Shown: piece after piece, positions 15,881 to 24,280 of the stretch | How the letters are laid out: every line of letters starts with the position of its first letter | How positions within the stretch are numbered: the stretch's first letter is position 1 | NCBI GenBank assembly: GCA_902461815.1 | Contig: CABPZE010000003.1 | Span: forward strand, 1 to 64,000 | Reading direction: 5' to 3' | Length of the DNA stretch: 64,000 bases | From: CAG-390 sp003523225 | GTDB lineage: Bacteria > Bacillota > Clostridia > Oscillospirales > CAG-272 | The notes under the pieces: model-generated | Seen by the model: the letters and a program-made list of their open reading frames with translations, nothing else | The model's database searches: none | Told to the model about the DNA's origin: nothing | Program-made: the position numbers and the translations under genes

Positions 15881-16824
15881 ACAGTCGCCTCCTTTTGAGC
15901 GTCATTGTTGCTTTCTTTTTTTCGTGTAAGCAGTAGCATCACCGCTATCATTGCAATGCTGACCACCCCGGAAACGGCAAACAGCGTATATATAGTGCTC
16001 TTCGGTGAGTCCTCCGGTATCGGAATAAACGGAAGCACAAAGCTCGATGCATTGAAAGCCACGTGCAGCAGCGCACTTGCAGCAGTGGAATGTGCGCGCA
16101 GGCAGATCAAGCTGAGCAGAAGCCCAAGCATGAAAGCATAGCATATCCAGAGTATCTGACCGTGTATCAGCCCGAAGATAAGCGACGGTATGAGCACGGC
16201 AAGCCAGAGCGGCACACCGCGGCGCATACGTGAGATAAGCAGTCCGCGGAATATCAGCTCCTCGGAAAGCGGCGCAAATATCGCTGTTGACAGCACCGAA
16301 AGCACTGAAAACTCGCCGAGAAGCGACGATTGGTTTGCGTAATCCTCAAGCAGCTCCGCAGGAATAGGCAGTACTTCAAACAGCAGTGAGACGAACATAT
16401 TGAGCGAAAAGCCCATTATCAGCAGTATCGGGATCAGAGCCGGGCTGAACCGTACAAAGCCGGTGTCGCGGAAAAATCCCACTCTCAGCTCTGCCGGCTT
16501 GCGCCTGTCGCGTATCAGCCCGACTATCCAAACGGCGGCAAAAAACGCAACGGTCGAAAAGATTATTTCAAGGAACGAGACTTCTGCGATCTTTTCGACA
16601 GCCACCCAGTTGATTATTTGGGTCATGTCATAGCCGAACTTCAAAAATCCCATGAAGTAATAAGCCATGACAAGCACCATGCTGAGCGTAAATCTCAAGC
16701 CGAAATAAAGTGCAAGCCAGCCGGCAGACGCGCCGAGGGCAAGCAGCACGCGCCTTCCCTTCCCCTCGGACGGAGCGGTATACTGCACATCTCTTTCAAA
16801 ATCGTTTCCGATTCCGTTCATCAT
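15877..16824 (-). CDS. CPBP family intramembrane glutamic protease
   Basis: A 315-residue membrane protein with about eight helices. The CPBP (CAAX protease and bacteriocin-processing) motifs are all present: APLSEELIFRGLL (paired Glu plus Arg, about residue 190), FGLIHG (about 219) and HVAFNASS (about 256). Family members cleave substrates inside the membrane; some (myxosortases) act on C-terminal sorting tails. CAGGAGAC precedes tandem ATGs, so the start could be the first or second Met. It sits between egsA and ruvX on one transcript, and its substrate is unknown. Two SGCGS-tailed surface proteins occur in the same window. Confidence 0.87.
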   Translation of the reverse strand: MMNGIGNDFERDVQYTAPSEGKGRRVLLALGASAGWLALYFGLRFTLSMVLVMAYYFMGFLKFGYDMTQIINWVAVEKIAEVSFLEIIFSTVAFFAAVWIVGLIRDRRKPAELRVGFFRDTGFVRFSPALIPILLIMGFSLNMFVSLLFEVLPIPAELLEDYANQSSLLGEFSVLSVLSTAIFAPLSEELIFRGLLISRMRRGVPLWLAVLIPSLIFGLIHGQILWICYAFMLGLLLSLICLRAHSTAASALLHVAFNASSFVLPFIPIPEDSPKSTIYTLFAVSGVVSIAMIAVMLLLTRKKESNNDAQKEATV

Positions 16825-16865
16825 TTGTCTCCTGAAAAAATTTCGGATGGAGCCTTATTTTGACC

Positions 16866-18152
16866 TCAGTCGATATAGTCCATCGGGTCAACGCCTATCA
16901 TCGGAAGAAGCCTTGTGATAAGCATACGGTAGCGCATATACGGGTGCCAGCGGAGTCCGTCGGCAAGCAGCTCGGGAGAAACATTGACCTCCTCGGGTGT
17001 TACGGCACATCCGGCGCGCTTCATCATGTCTATCAGCTTATCGGTCTCGGGCAGGATATCATAGATCATGCGGCGGATCTCGCCCCACGATGCTTTGAGC
17101 TTGGCGGGATCGATCTTATCCGTTATCGTAGGGGTATTGAGCTTCTTTACATCGGGTATCTGCTCGGGGGTGAAGTGCGAATACACCTCGTCCCAGTCGG
17201 TGGGGTCGGCGGTTGGGTCAATTTCGGGCAGACGGTCGGCAAGGTTGCGGTAGAGGCGGGTTATAAGCACCGTGGCAACGCCGACCTTTTTACCGTGGTA
17301 TTCAGGCCAGATGCCGCGCGCAAGCTTGTAGCACTCCCAATAGTGGGAAACAACGTGCTCCGCTCCGGAGGCGGGACGGGATGACATCGCCAGCTTCATG
17401 CCGAGACCGGAAAGCACCAGCGCCTCCATTATCGCTCCGGCAGCCTCCTCATCCTCGGAGGTCACCTTGTCTGCAAGCGCGACCATCTTTTCGACAGCGC
17501 TCATGGTGATGCCGGCAACCGCCTCGCAGTAGTATTCGTCGATAAGCAGATGCGCCACGCGCCAGTCGAGTATGCCTATGTATTTGGCTACCATGTCGCC
17601 GAATCCGGCTGCTTTCAGCTCGGCGGGAGCTTTGGCAAGTATTTTGGTATCGGCGATAATAACCGCGGGCTGCTCCGCCTTCCACGACACCTTGAAGTTG
17701 TTCTCAATAATAGGAGCCGTGTCGGAAGCAAAGCCGTCCATCGAGGGAGCGGTTGCAAAAATGCAGAACATTTTCTTAAGCTCAAACGAAGCCACACGGC
17801 AGATGTCGTTGAGAGAGCCTGTGCCTACCGAGATGATGCCGTCAACGTCGGCGGCAAGCGCCATGACCTCGCGCACCTGCTCGACGCGGGCGTATTTCAT
17901 ATTTTCATATATCAGCCTTTTGATAGAAAATCCGGCGGCAGTCAGAGAATCGGAAAGCCCCTCTGCCTCGGCAACGGCGATCGTGTTGCAGTCGGCAACG
18001 AGCAGAACATTCTTGGGGAATCCGGCGTCGGTCAGCACACTGCCTGCGCGGCGTGTCGCACCGCTGGATATTTCAACGACCTTGGTATAGATCGTGTGCT
18101 CTCTCCCGCAGGGACAGTTTTCAAGGGATCTAAGTATCTTTTCAAGCTCCAT
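16866..18152 (-). CDS. egsA: sn-glycerol-1-phosphate dehydrogenase (EgsA/AraM family)
   Basis: A 428-residue cytosolic NAD(P)-dependent, metal-dependent dehydrogenase of the iron-alcohol/glycerol dehydrogenase superfamily. It should reduce dihydroxyacetone phosphate to sn-glycerol-1-phosphate. Visible signatures are GIISVGTGSLNDICRVAS (nucleotide binding), ATAPSMDGFASDTAPI, the metal Asp in FGDMVAKY, and the metal His residues in SGAEHVVSHYWE and EYHGKKVGVAT. I placed the start at 18152 because GGAGG lies 9 nt upstream; an in-frame ATG eight codons earlier overlaps that site. Product use (archaeal-type ether lipid precursor, as in Bacillus heptaprenylglyceryl phosphate) is inference. It leads an operon with CPBP and ruvX. 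Confidence 0.88.
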   Translation of the reverse strand: MELEKILRSLENCPCGREHTIYTKVVEISSGATRRAGSVLTDAGFPKNVLLVADCNTIAVAEAEGLSDSLTAAGFSIKRLIYENMKYARVEQVREVMALAADVDGIISVGTGSLNDICRVASFELKKMFCIFATAPSMDGFASDTAPIIENNFKVSWKAEQPAVIIADTKILAKAPAELKAAGFGDMVAKYIGILDWRVAHLLIDEYYCEAVAGITMSAVEKMVALADKVTSEDEEAAGAIMEALVLSGLGMKLAMSSRPASGAEHVVSHYWECYKLARGIWPEYHGKKVGVATVLITRLYRNLADRLPEIDPTADPTDWDEVYSHFTPEQIPDVKKLNTPTITDKIDPAKLKASWGEIRRMIYDILPETDKLIDMMKRAGCAVTPEEVNVSPELLADGLRWHPYMRYRMLITRLLPMIGVDPMDYID

Positions 18153-18230
18153 GATAAAAAACCTCCGAAGCGGCATATCTGCCGCTCAAATAATGATTTT
18201 GCGTGTATTTACGCAAATTATTTCATTGTA

Positions 18231-18259
18231 ATTATAATCTTTTTTTGACGCTTTGTCAA
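18231..18259 (-). promoter_or_regulatory. Sigma-A promoter of egsA, with inverted repeat downstream
   Basis: On the minus strand: TTGACA (18259-18254), 17-bp spacer, TATAAT (18236-18231). Just downstream, about 18199-18218, the inverted repeat TTGCGTaaatacACGCAA lies in the leader and could be an operator. Confidence 0.85.
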
Positions 18260-18359
18260 TAGTCTGCGGCAGGCGCGGCGGAATATCTCTTTTCCCGCCG
18301 GGTATTGATATTGGGCGGGATTTGTTGTATACTATATACAGTCGGAGTCGCCGCCGCAG

Positions 18360-18845
18360 TCATTTCCAGAACGCATAGCCTCCGAACTCAAAGCTAACTC
18401 TGCCGCCCTCGCGCACGTCTGCGGGGAGCTCATCGGCGCGTGCAAAATAAAGCGCCCCGCGCGTAGGGTCGCCGCCGCGCAGAGCAGCCGCCGCGGCACG
18501 GATATTCCGCTCAGACGGCTCGGCATCGGCAAAGGCAAGGCTTAACACGGTATCCTCCGAAAGAAGATCGGATATCACAGCCGCCAGCGTGTCCGGAAAA
18601 CCGCTGCCGTTTTTGCGGTTAAGCAGCATGGCGCAAAGCGACACCTGAACGGCGTACTCGCTTTCTCCTACCGCCGCCGACGCGGCGCGTGAGAGCAGCT
18701 CAAGCTCTGCCGTATTGTTTTCTTCGGATTTTTCCGCCCCCGCAGGCAGCGAAAGCATCAGCACCACCGCCGTCAGCGCAAATATAAACAGCAAAAGCAC
18801 GCATGGGCGCAGCTTTGCTTTGCATTTTGAAAACATAAGATCCAC
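18360..18845 (-). CDS. Degenerate SleB-like (Hydrolase_2) cell-wall protein
   Basis: A 161-residue protein with an N-terminal membrane/signal segment (about 15-38). A domain then aligns with the SleB lytic transglycosylase fold: LELLSRAASAAVGESEYAVQVSLCAMLLNR, FPDTLAAVI, NIRAAAAALRGGDPTRGALYF. SleB proteins cut spore cortex peptidoglycan. In SleB the corresponding stretch reads (G)EARGE; here it is SAAVGE, so the Glu thought to be catalytic is Ala, and the domain has lost other conserved positions. It may be inactive or structural. The start is uncertain: the GTG at 18845 lies 12 nt after GGGGG, while the ATG three codons later has no better site. The opposite strand carries DUF1934. Confidence 0.6.
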   Translation of the reverse strand: MDLMFSKCKAKLRPCVLLLFIFALTAVVLMLSLPAGAEKSEENNTAELELLSRAASAAVGESEYAVQVSLCAMLLNRKNGSGFPDTLAAVISDLLSEDTVLSLAFADAEPSERNIRAAAAALRGGDPTRGALYFARADELPADVREGGRVSFEFGGYAFWK

Positions 18846-18946
18846 AGCAATGAATATCCCCCTTTACAGTATCAGATATATTTTTTGCCGCCGCGCGACG
18901 GATATGCGCCGCACAATTAGGCAAAGTCAGTCAGGAGTGTGACAAA

Positions 18947-19612
18947 ATGGACAGATCAAAAGATAAAAAAACTCATTCGACCCCAGCCGCAGCTCCCGGT
19001 GACGGCGAAAAAACCGTTCCGGTAACAATAAAAATAATAACCGAACGCAGCCTTACCGACGGCGCGGTGTTTGATGTTCCCGAGCCTCCGCCCGGGATGT
19101 GCATTGATTTTGACGCGCTGGCTGAGGACGAAACCGGCGAGGCGGGAATGGTGCTTATCGCGCCCGGAGAGCAAAAGCGATCAGCCGACACGGAGGAAGC
19201 CAAGCCCGAACATACCGAGCTTGTCGTTCAGGGCGAGCTGACCAGGGGCGAGGACATAGTGACGCTTGCATGGCGGGAATTTCACGGAAACGGGACGAGC
19301 GACCAGACAGTCTCCTTTGACCCCGCGATGCCGGAGATAGTAACCTTTTCACGCGTTACTAAATCGGCAATGGATGTGTTTTTTGAAATGATAGGCATCA
19401 AATGCGGCAGTGAGATATGCCTTGTGCTTGAACGCGGCAGACGGCACATCAGCGTGTACGATTCCGGCGACGGGATAAGTGAGCTTACCGTAAGGACATT
19501 CCGCGTTGAAAATGCACTCCTGCGCCGCGGCGTGATGCTGCTTGATTTTACGGTCGAAATTCACGGCGCACGCGCCGAAAAGACTCAAATGCTGATAAGA
19601 ATAAAACAATGA
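18947..19612 (+). CDS. DUF1934 (YwiB-like) calycin-fold protein
   Basis: A 221-residue soluble protein. The N-terminal 90 residues are a low-complexity extension rich in Pro/Glu/Ala with the short conserved piece VPVTIKIITER. The C-terminal domain (about 90-221) shows the DUF1934 pattern: ELVVQGELTR, TLAWREF, TSDQTVSFDP and RRGVMLLDFTVEIHGARAEK. The domain is a small lipocalin-like barrel of unknown function, commonly beside argS or rpoE in Bacilli; here it is next to an LDH-family gene instead. AGGAG precedes the ATG. A tight hairpin without a T-run follows at 19619-19646. Confidence 0.75.
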   Translation: MDRSKDKKTHSTPAAAPGDGEKTVPVTIKIITERSLTDGAVFDVPEPPPGMCIDFDALAEDETGEAGMVLIAPGEQKRSADTEEAKPEHTELVVQGELTRGEDIVTLAWREFHGNGTSDQTVSFDPAMPEIVTFSRVTKSAMDVFFEMIGIKCGSEICLVLERGRRHISVYDSGDGISELTVRTFRVENALLRRGVMLLDFTVEIHGARAEKTQMLIRIKQ

Positions 19613-19758
19613 TCTCCTTTTCGCGGCTGCCGAGGCAGCCGCGAAAAATGTGAACAAAAGCTCCCTGCAAATATGTCATAAGATCCGGTGCAACGCGGAT
19701 TTTGTGCGTTTTGAAATGTTTATAAGTCGTATTTTTCTTCATTTTGTGCGTTTTTTTA

Positions 19759-19787
19759 TTGACTTATTTTGCGATTTATGATATAAT
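19759..19787 (+). promoter_or_regulatory. Sigma-A promoter of the ldh-like gene
   Basis: TTGACT (19759-19764), 17-bp spacer ending TATGA, TATAAT (19782-19787). Transcription should begin near 19794, about 146 nt before the start codon. Confidence 0.85.
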
Positions 19788-19887
19788 AGGATTGATATTT
19801 TGATATTGTTGAGATTGATTTTTTGGTTTCCTCTGCGCCCGTTTCCGCCCCGGAAATGTGCCGAGGAAACAGATTTTTATTGAAATG

Positions 19888-19907
19888 TGTGTTAATTTTT
19901 TAACACA
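19888..19907 (+). promoter_or_regulatory. Rex-like operator palindrome
   Basis: TGTGTTAA-TTTT-TTAACACA is a perfect 8-4-8 inverted repeat that closely resembles the clostridial Rex site TTGTTAA-N4-TTAACAA. It lies 33 bp before the start codon of an LDH-family gene, a classical Rex target. It is about 95 nt downstream of the predicted transcription start, so a roadblock mechanism or a second promoter would be needed. Confidence 0.55.
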
Positions 19908-19939
19908 TAAATCATTCCCGCAAAAAAGGAAGCACAAAA

Positions 19940-20902
19940 ATGAATAAGATAACCATAATCGGCACGGGAAGCGTCGGGTCAACAATTGCATACACGCTTG
20001 CGGTCACCGGAGTTGCCTCCGAGATCGTAATGATAGACATAAACCGCGAAAAAGCTCTCGGCGAGGCGCTTGATATCCGTCAAGGCATCCCCTTCTGCGC
20101 ACCTTGCTCTATCTACGCTGGCGATTACCGCGACGCCGAAAAATCCGACATCGTGGTGCTGACCTCCGGCATCGCGCGCAAGCCCGGTCAGTCCCGCCTT
20201 GACCTTGCACAGACCAATGTCAATATAGTAAAAAGCATTATTCCCGAGATCACAAAGTATGCTCCGGATGCGGTTTATATAATCGTCTCCAACCCCGTTG
20301 ACATTCTCACTTACACCTTTATCCGCTGTTCGGGGCTTCCCTCAGCCCACATAATGGGTTCGGGAACCATACTTGACACCGCGCGGCTTCGTGCGCGCCT
20401 TTCGGAATTTTACTCGATAAACCAGCAGAATGTACACGCCTACGTTTTCGGCGAGCACGGCGATTCCTCTTTCATTCCGTGGTCGCTTGCAAATATATCA
20501 AACGTACCGGTGGATGAATACCGCGCCTCGCTGACAAGCGTTGACGGCGCTCCGGCGGTAGACACCATGTACCCGGTGCTTGAGCATTCCGCAGTTGAGG
20601 AATATGTGCGCAAATCCGGCGCGCGCGTTATCCAGCGCAAGGGCGCGACCTTTTACGCCGTTTCTATCGCGGTCTGCCACATCTGCCGCTCCATCATCAG
20701 CGGCATAGATACCACAATGACAGTCTCCTCCATGCTTGACGGCGACTACGGCATTGACGGGCTCTGCCTCTCGCTTATAAACATCGTCGGCGAGGGCGGA
20801 ATACGCGGCAGAGTGCTTCCTCCGCTCACCGACAGCGAGATGGAACAGCTTCACCGCAGTGCTGACTCCCTCCGTGCTGTGATCGAAAGCATCAAATTCT
20901 GA
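19940..20902 (+). CDS. L-lactate/malate dehydrogenase family enzyme with MDH-type Arg
   Basis: A 320-residue NAD-dependent 2-hydroxyacid dehydrogenase. The Rossmann motif is IIGTGSVGST, NAD loop IVSNPVDILTY, catalytic His in FGEHGDSSFIPWS, and the LDH-type C-terminal segment KGATFYAVSIAV. Overall it reads like L-lactate dehydrogenase. However, the substrate loop is SGIARKPGQSRLDL, with Arg80 (codon 20177-20179) where LDHs have Gln (canonical position 102). Arg at this position is the malate dehydrogenase signature, and the Gln-to-Arg change is known to turn an LDH into an MDH. The true substrate may therefore be oxaloacetate/malate. AAGGAAGC precedes the ATG. A Rex-like palindrome lies in the leader. 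Confidence 0.88.
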   Translation: MNKITIIGTGSVGSTIAYTLAVTGVASEIVMIDINREKALGEALDIRQGIPFCAPCSIYAGDYRDAEKSDIVVLTSGIARKPGQSRLDLAQTNVNIVKSIIPEITKYAPDAVYIIVSNPVDILTYTFIRCSGLPSAHIMGSGTILDTARLRARLSEFYSINQQNVHAYVFGEHGDSSFIPWSLANISNVPVDEYRASLTSVDGAPAVDTMYPVLEHSAVEEYVRKSGARVIQRKGATFYAVSIAVCHICRSIISGIDTTMTVSSMLDGDYGIDGLCLSLINIVGEGGIRGRVLPPLTDSEMEQLHRSADSLRAVIESIKF

Positions 20903-20910
20903 AATAACAA

Positions 20911-20954
20911 AAAATTCCCCGTTCGGCGCGCACGCGCACCGAACGGGGAATTTT
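20911..20954. terminator. Bidirectional terminator between ldh-like gene and ppa
   Basis: A 16-bp stem (20911-20926 with 20939-20954, core attccccgttcgg) flanked by A and T runs serves both converging transcripts. Confidence 0.92.
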
Positions 20955-20959
20955 CTTTG

Positions 20960-21499
20960 TTACACGGATTTGTCGGGATATTTGAGCTTGTAGGATTCAA
21001 TTGCCGCGGCGATTATTTTTACCGCCTCGTCGGTACAGAAAAGCTCCTTGACCGCCGTCTGCTTGTTCTCAAGCTGCTTGTAGACCGAGAAAAAGTGCAT
21101 GATCTCGTCGAAAATATGTGCCGGCAGATCGTCAATGGATGTGATCGTGTTGTAGTTGGGATCGGAGAACGGCACGGCTATTATCTTGTCGTCAAGTCTG
21201 CCGCCGTCTATCATGCGCATGACGCCGATAGGATATACCTGCACAAGCGTCATGGGATAAATGGGTTCCGCGCCGATGACAAGCACGTCAAGCGGGTCAC
21301 CGTCGTCGGCGAAGGTGCGCGGGATAAATCCATAATTCGCAGGATAATGCGTCGAGGTGTAAAGCACCCGGTCAAGGCGGAGGATTCCGGTGCGCTTGTC
21401 AAGCTCGTACTTGCACTTGCCTCCCTTGGGGATCTCGATCAGAGCTGAAAAATTGTCGGGCTTTATCATTGCGGGGTCGATGTCATGCCAGATGTTCAT
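20960..21499 (-). CDS. ppa: Inorganic pyrophosphatase, family I
   Basis: A 179-residue soluble enzyme that hydrolyses pyrophosphate to two phosphates and so pulls biosynthetic reactions forward. Family I signatures are EIPKGGKCKYELDKRTG, YPANYGFIPRTFADDGDPLDVLV (the metal-binding D-x-D-P-x-D) and DDKIIAVPFSDP. The length fits the bacterial enzyme. AGGAGG-like CCGGAGG precedes the ATG. It is last in the operon DUF512-lipoprotein-der-obgE-ppa, 26 bp after obgE. Confidence 0.95.
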   Translation of the reverse strand: MNIWHDIDPAMIKPDNFSALIEIPKGGKCKYELDKRTGILRLDRVLYTSTHYPANYGFIPRTFADDGDPLDVLVIGAEPIYPMTLVQVYPIGVMRMIDGGRLDDKIIAVPFSDPNYNTITSIDDLPAHIFDEIMHFFSVYKQLENKQTAVKELFCTDEAVKIIAAAIESYKLKYPDKSV

Positions 21500-21525
21500 T
21501 TTTTCCTCCGGTTCTTCAATATTTT

Positions 21526-22812
21526 TTATTTTACATATTCAAACTCAAAACCGTAAATCGAAACGGTACAGCCGTCGGTGCAGCCCCGCGCCTCCAGCTC
21601 GTCAAACACTCCGCTGCGGCGCAGCACCTTCTGGAAGAAGTTCAGCGATTCAAAATCGCTGAAATTTATCTGCCCCATAAGGTTGAACAGCCACTCGCCT
21701 TCTACAATGAAGGTGTTGTTCTCGCGTGTGATGGTCGTCTCGCGTCCGCCGCCGACATAAGCGTCCTCCGGCTCGTACTCCTGCTCGTAAACCTTTATGG
21801 GCGGCAGCTTTGAAAGCTCCTCGACGGTCAGGCGTATCATACTGTTAATGCCCTCTCCAGTAGCCGCCGAAACATATACCAGCGGATAACCCAGCTCTCC
21901 GACGAACCTTTCAAACGCCGGTATGTCTACCCGCTCGCGGTCAAGCGCGTCGAGCTTGTTGGCGACTATTATCTGCGGACGCCCGGCAAGCTCGGCGCTG
22001 TACCGCTCAAGCTCGCCGTTGATTATTTTTATATCCTCGCACGGGTCGCGGTACTCGGTAGAGGCTATGTCAACAACGTGCAAAAGCAACCGGCAGCGGT
22101 CTACATGGCGCAGAAAGGCATGGCCAAGCCCCGCTCCCTCCGCCGCGCCCTCGATAAGTCCGGGAATATCGGCGGCGACAAAGCCCGCGCCCTCTCCCGA
22201 CGGAGCGGGCACGACGCCGAGCATAGGCGAAAGAGTGGTGAAATGGTAGTCAGCAACCTTCGGACGCGCCGCGCTGATGCGGGAAAGCAGCGACGACTTT
22301 CCGACGCTCGGGAAGCCTATAAGTCCCACGTCGGCAAGCATCTTAAGCTCAAGTATGACCTCTCTCTCCTCGCCGCGCGCCCCGTTTTTGGCAAACATCG
22401 GGACCTGCCGCGTGGGAGTGGCAAAGTGGCGGTTGCCCCAGCCGCCGCGTCCGCCGTGGCAGAGAATGTAGTCTGCTCCGCCGCCGTCGGACATATCATG
22501 TATGATCTTTTCGGTCTCGGCATCCCTGATAAGTGTTCCGGGCGGAACGCCTATTATCACATCCTCGGCGTTTGCACCGTGGAACTTGCGTCCAGAGCCG
22601 TCGCCGCCGGGAAGCGCGACAAATTTGCGCTTGTAGCGGAAAGCAAGCAAAGTATTGCTGCCGGGGTCAACATGGAAAACAATGTTTCCGCCCCGTCCGC
22701 CGTCGCCGCCGTCAGGTCCGCCGTGCGAGACGTATTTTTCACGTCTGAAGGAAACAGCTCCGTTGCCGCCGTTTCCCGCCTTGACGTATATTTTTATTCT
22801 GTCAATAAACAT
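21526..22812 (-). CDS. obgE: Obg family GTPase
   Basis: A 428-residue ribosome-associated GTPase (50S assembly, stress control). The N-terminal glycine-rich Obg fold reads AGNGGNGAVSFRREKYV with repeated GGxGG turns (1-158). The G domain follows: G1 GFPSVGKSS, switch TTLSPMLG, G3 DIPGLIEGA, G4 NKLD, G5 SAATGEG. The C-terminal OCT domain (about 345-428) is present, as in many Firmicutes. AAGGATCGG precedes the ATG. It is transcribed with der upstream and ppa downstream. Confidence 0.96.
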   Translation of the reverse strand: MFIDRIKIYVKAGNGGNGAVSFRREKYVSHGGPDGGDGGRGGNIVFHVDPGSNTLLAFRYKRKFVALPGGDGSGRKFHGANAEDVIIGVPPGTLIRDAETEKIIHDMSDGGGADYILCHGGRGGWGNRHFATPTRQVPMFAKNGARGEEREVILELKMLADVGLIGFPSVGKSSLLSRISAARPKVADYHFTTLSPMLGVVPAPSGEGAGFVAADIPGLIEGAAEGAGLGHAFLRHVDRCRLLLHVVDIASTEYRDPCEDIKIINGELERYSAELAGRPQIIVANKLDALDRERVDIPAFERFVGELGYPLVYVSAATGEGINSMIRLTVEELSKLPPIKVYEQEYEPEDAYVGGGRETTITRENNTFIVEGEWLFNLMGQINFSDFESLNFFQKVLRRSGVFDELEARGCTDGCTVSIYGFEFEYVK

Positions 22813-22909
22813 TTATCCGATCCTTTTTAATAGGAATTGAGTCTTTTTGTCTGCAAAAACAGCTATAAACTTCCCCGGCTGACGCAAAGCGCACCCTCGG
22901 GAAACCCTC

Positions 22910-24244
22910 TTACTGGTTTTCGTCTCCCTTTTCGCGGATTATCAGCTTGATAGGCGTTCCGGCAAAGCCGAAGGTATCGCGCAGGCAGTTTTCAATATAT
23001 CTCTGATAGGAAAAGTGAAACAGCTCGGCGCTGTTGCAGAAGATAACAAAGGTAGGCGGCGCGACCGAGGTCTGCGTCATGTAATAAATGCGCAGCCGCT
23101 TGCCCTTGTCTGTCGGCGGCTGGACGCGCGTTATCGCCTCGCGGAGTACGTCGTTGAGCATTCCGGTCGATATCCTCATGACAGAGGAGGAATAAACGGC
23201 GTTGATCTGCCCGAAAAGGTTTGAAACACGCTGGCCGGTCAGCGCCGAGACGTACATGATGGGCGCGTATGTCATATATGAAAGCGCAATGCGGATCCGG
23301 TTGTCAAAATCCTTGACCGTTGAATTGTCCTTGTCGGCAATCGAATCCCATTTGTTGACGACGATAACAGACGCGCGACCCGCCTCGTGGGCGATACCCG
23401 CGATCTTTTCGTCCTGCTCGGTTATTCCCTCACCCGCGTCTATAATGATAAGGCAGACGTCGGCGCGCTCGACGGCGGTGTGCGCCCGAAGCACTGAATA
23501 CTTTTCCACGCTGTCCTTTATCTTTGAGCTGCGCCTGATCCCGGCAGTATCAATAAAGGTATATGTGCCGTATTGATTGACCACCCGGGTGTCGATAGCG
23601 TCGCGCGTGGTGCCGGGAATGTCTGAAACTATCATTCTTTCGCTTCCCGCTATGCGGTTGACGAGCGAGGATTTGCCCGCGTTCGGCTTGCCTATCACGG
23701 CGACACGTATGCCCGCTTCGGGGTCTTCCGTGTTTTCGGTTTCCGGAAGCACCGAAAGCACCTCGTCAAGCAGGTCTCCGGTTCCGGTGCCATGGACGGA
23801 GGACAGTGCCACAAGCTCGGTATCAAAGCCGAATTCATAAAATTCATAAAACTCCGGCGGAGTCTGCCCGACGCTGTCGCACTTATTTACCGCAACAACC
23901 ACAGGCTTGCGGCTTTTTTTAAGCATTACCGCGATCTCACGGTCGTCGGCGGTAGGTCCGGTGCGGACGTCGCAGAGAAAAATTATCACATCGGCGGACT
24001 CAATCGCTATCTCCGCCTGCATACGCATATGAGAAAGAATAATGTCGTCTGTTTTAGGCTCTATCCCCCCGGTGTCGATAACGGTCAGCTCTCTGCCCCG
24101 CCACTCGGTCTCACCGTATATGCGGTCGCGCGTCACCCCGGGAGTATCCTCCACTATGGCGCGGCGCTCACCGATGAGCTTATTGAAAAGGGTGCTTTTG
24201 CCCACGTTGGGTCTGCCTACTATTGCAATTACCGGTTTTGACAT
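22910..24244 (-). CDS. der: Ribosome biogenesis GTPase Der (EngA)
   Basis: A 444-residue protein with two tandem GTPase domains and a C-terminal KH-like domain; it is required for 50S subunit assembly. The first G1 is GRPNVGKST, with DTPGVTRDR and NKCD. The second G1 is GKPNAGKSS, with DIPGTTRDAI, DTAGIRR and NKWD. I chose the ATG at 24244 (MSKPVIAIVG) because GGAG lies at usable spacing and this gives the standard N-terminus; the earlier in-frame ATG would add five residues. It lies 36 bp after the lipoprotein gene and 97 bp before obgE. Confidence 0.95.
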   Translation of the reverse strand: MSKPVIAIVGRPNVGKSTLFNKLIGERRAIVEDTPGVTRDRIYGETEWRGRELTVIDTGGIEPKTDDIILSHMRMQAEIAIESADVIIFLCDVRTGPTADDREIAVMLKKSRKPVVVAVNKCDSVGQTPPEFYEFYEFGFDTELVALSSVHGTGTGDLLDEVLSVLPETENTEDPEAGIRVAVIGKPNAGKSSLVNRIAGSERMIVSDIPGTTRDAIDTRVVNQYGTYTFIDTAGIRRSSKIKDSVEKYSVLRAHTAVERADVCLIIIDAGEGITEQDEKIAGIAHEAGRASVIVVNKWDSIADKDNSTVKDFDNRIRIALSYMTYAPIMYVSALTGQRVSNLFGQINAVYSSSVMRISTGMLNDVLREAITRVQPPTDKGKRLRIYYMTQTSVAPPTFVIFCNSAELFHFSYQRYIENCLRDTFGFAGTPIKLIIREKGDENQ

Positions 24245-24280
24245 ATCGGAAAGCTCCATTTCGGTTTTGTACTTGATTTT

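Larger units (their letters stand above)
19613..19939. other. Structured leader region of the ldh-like gene
   Basis: 327 bp hold a hairpin (19619-19646, tttcgcggctgcc mirrored, no T-run), the promoter at 19759-19787, and a 5' leader of about 145 nt. The leader contains a gtttcctc/gaggaaac stem enclosing tttccgccccggaaa, and the Rex-like palindrome at 19888-19907. Confidence 0.6.

Noticed and set aside
19619..19646. Terminator after the DUF1934 gene
   Set aside because: The hairpin is strong, but no T-run follows on either strand, so it is only described in the intergenic entry.
22078..22830. 250-codon open frame opposite obgE
   Set aside because: Antisense to a certain Obg GTPase; composition is unusual (Lys/Arg/Ala/Val mix) and no motif is seen.
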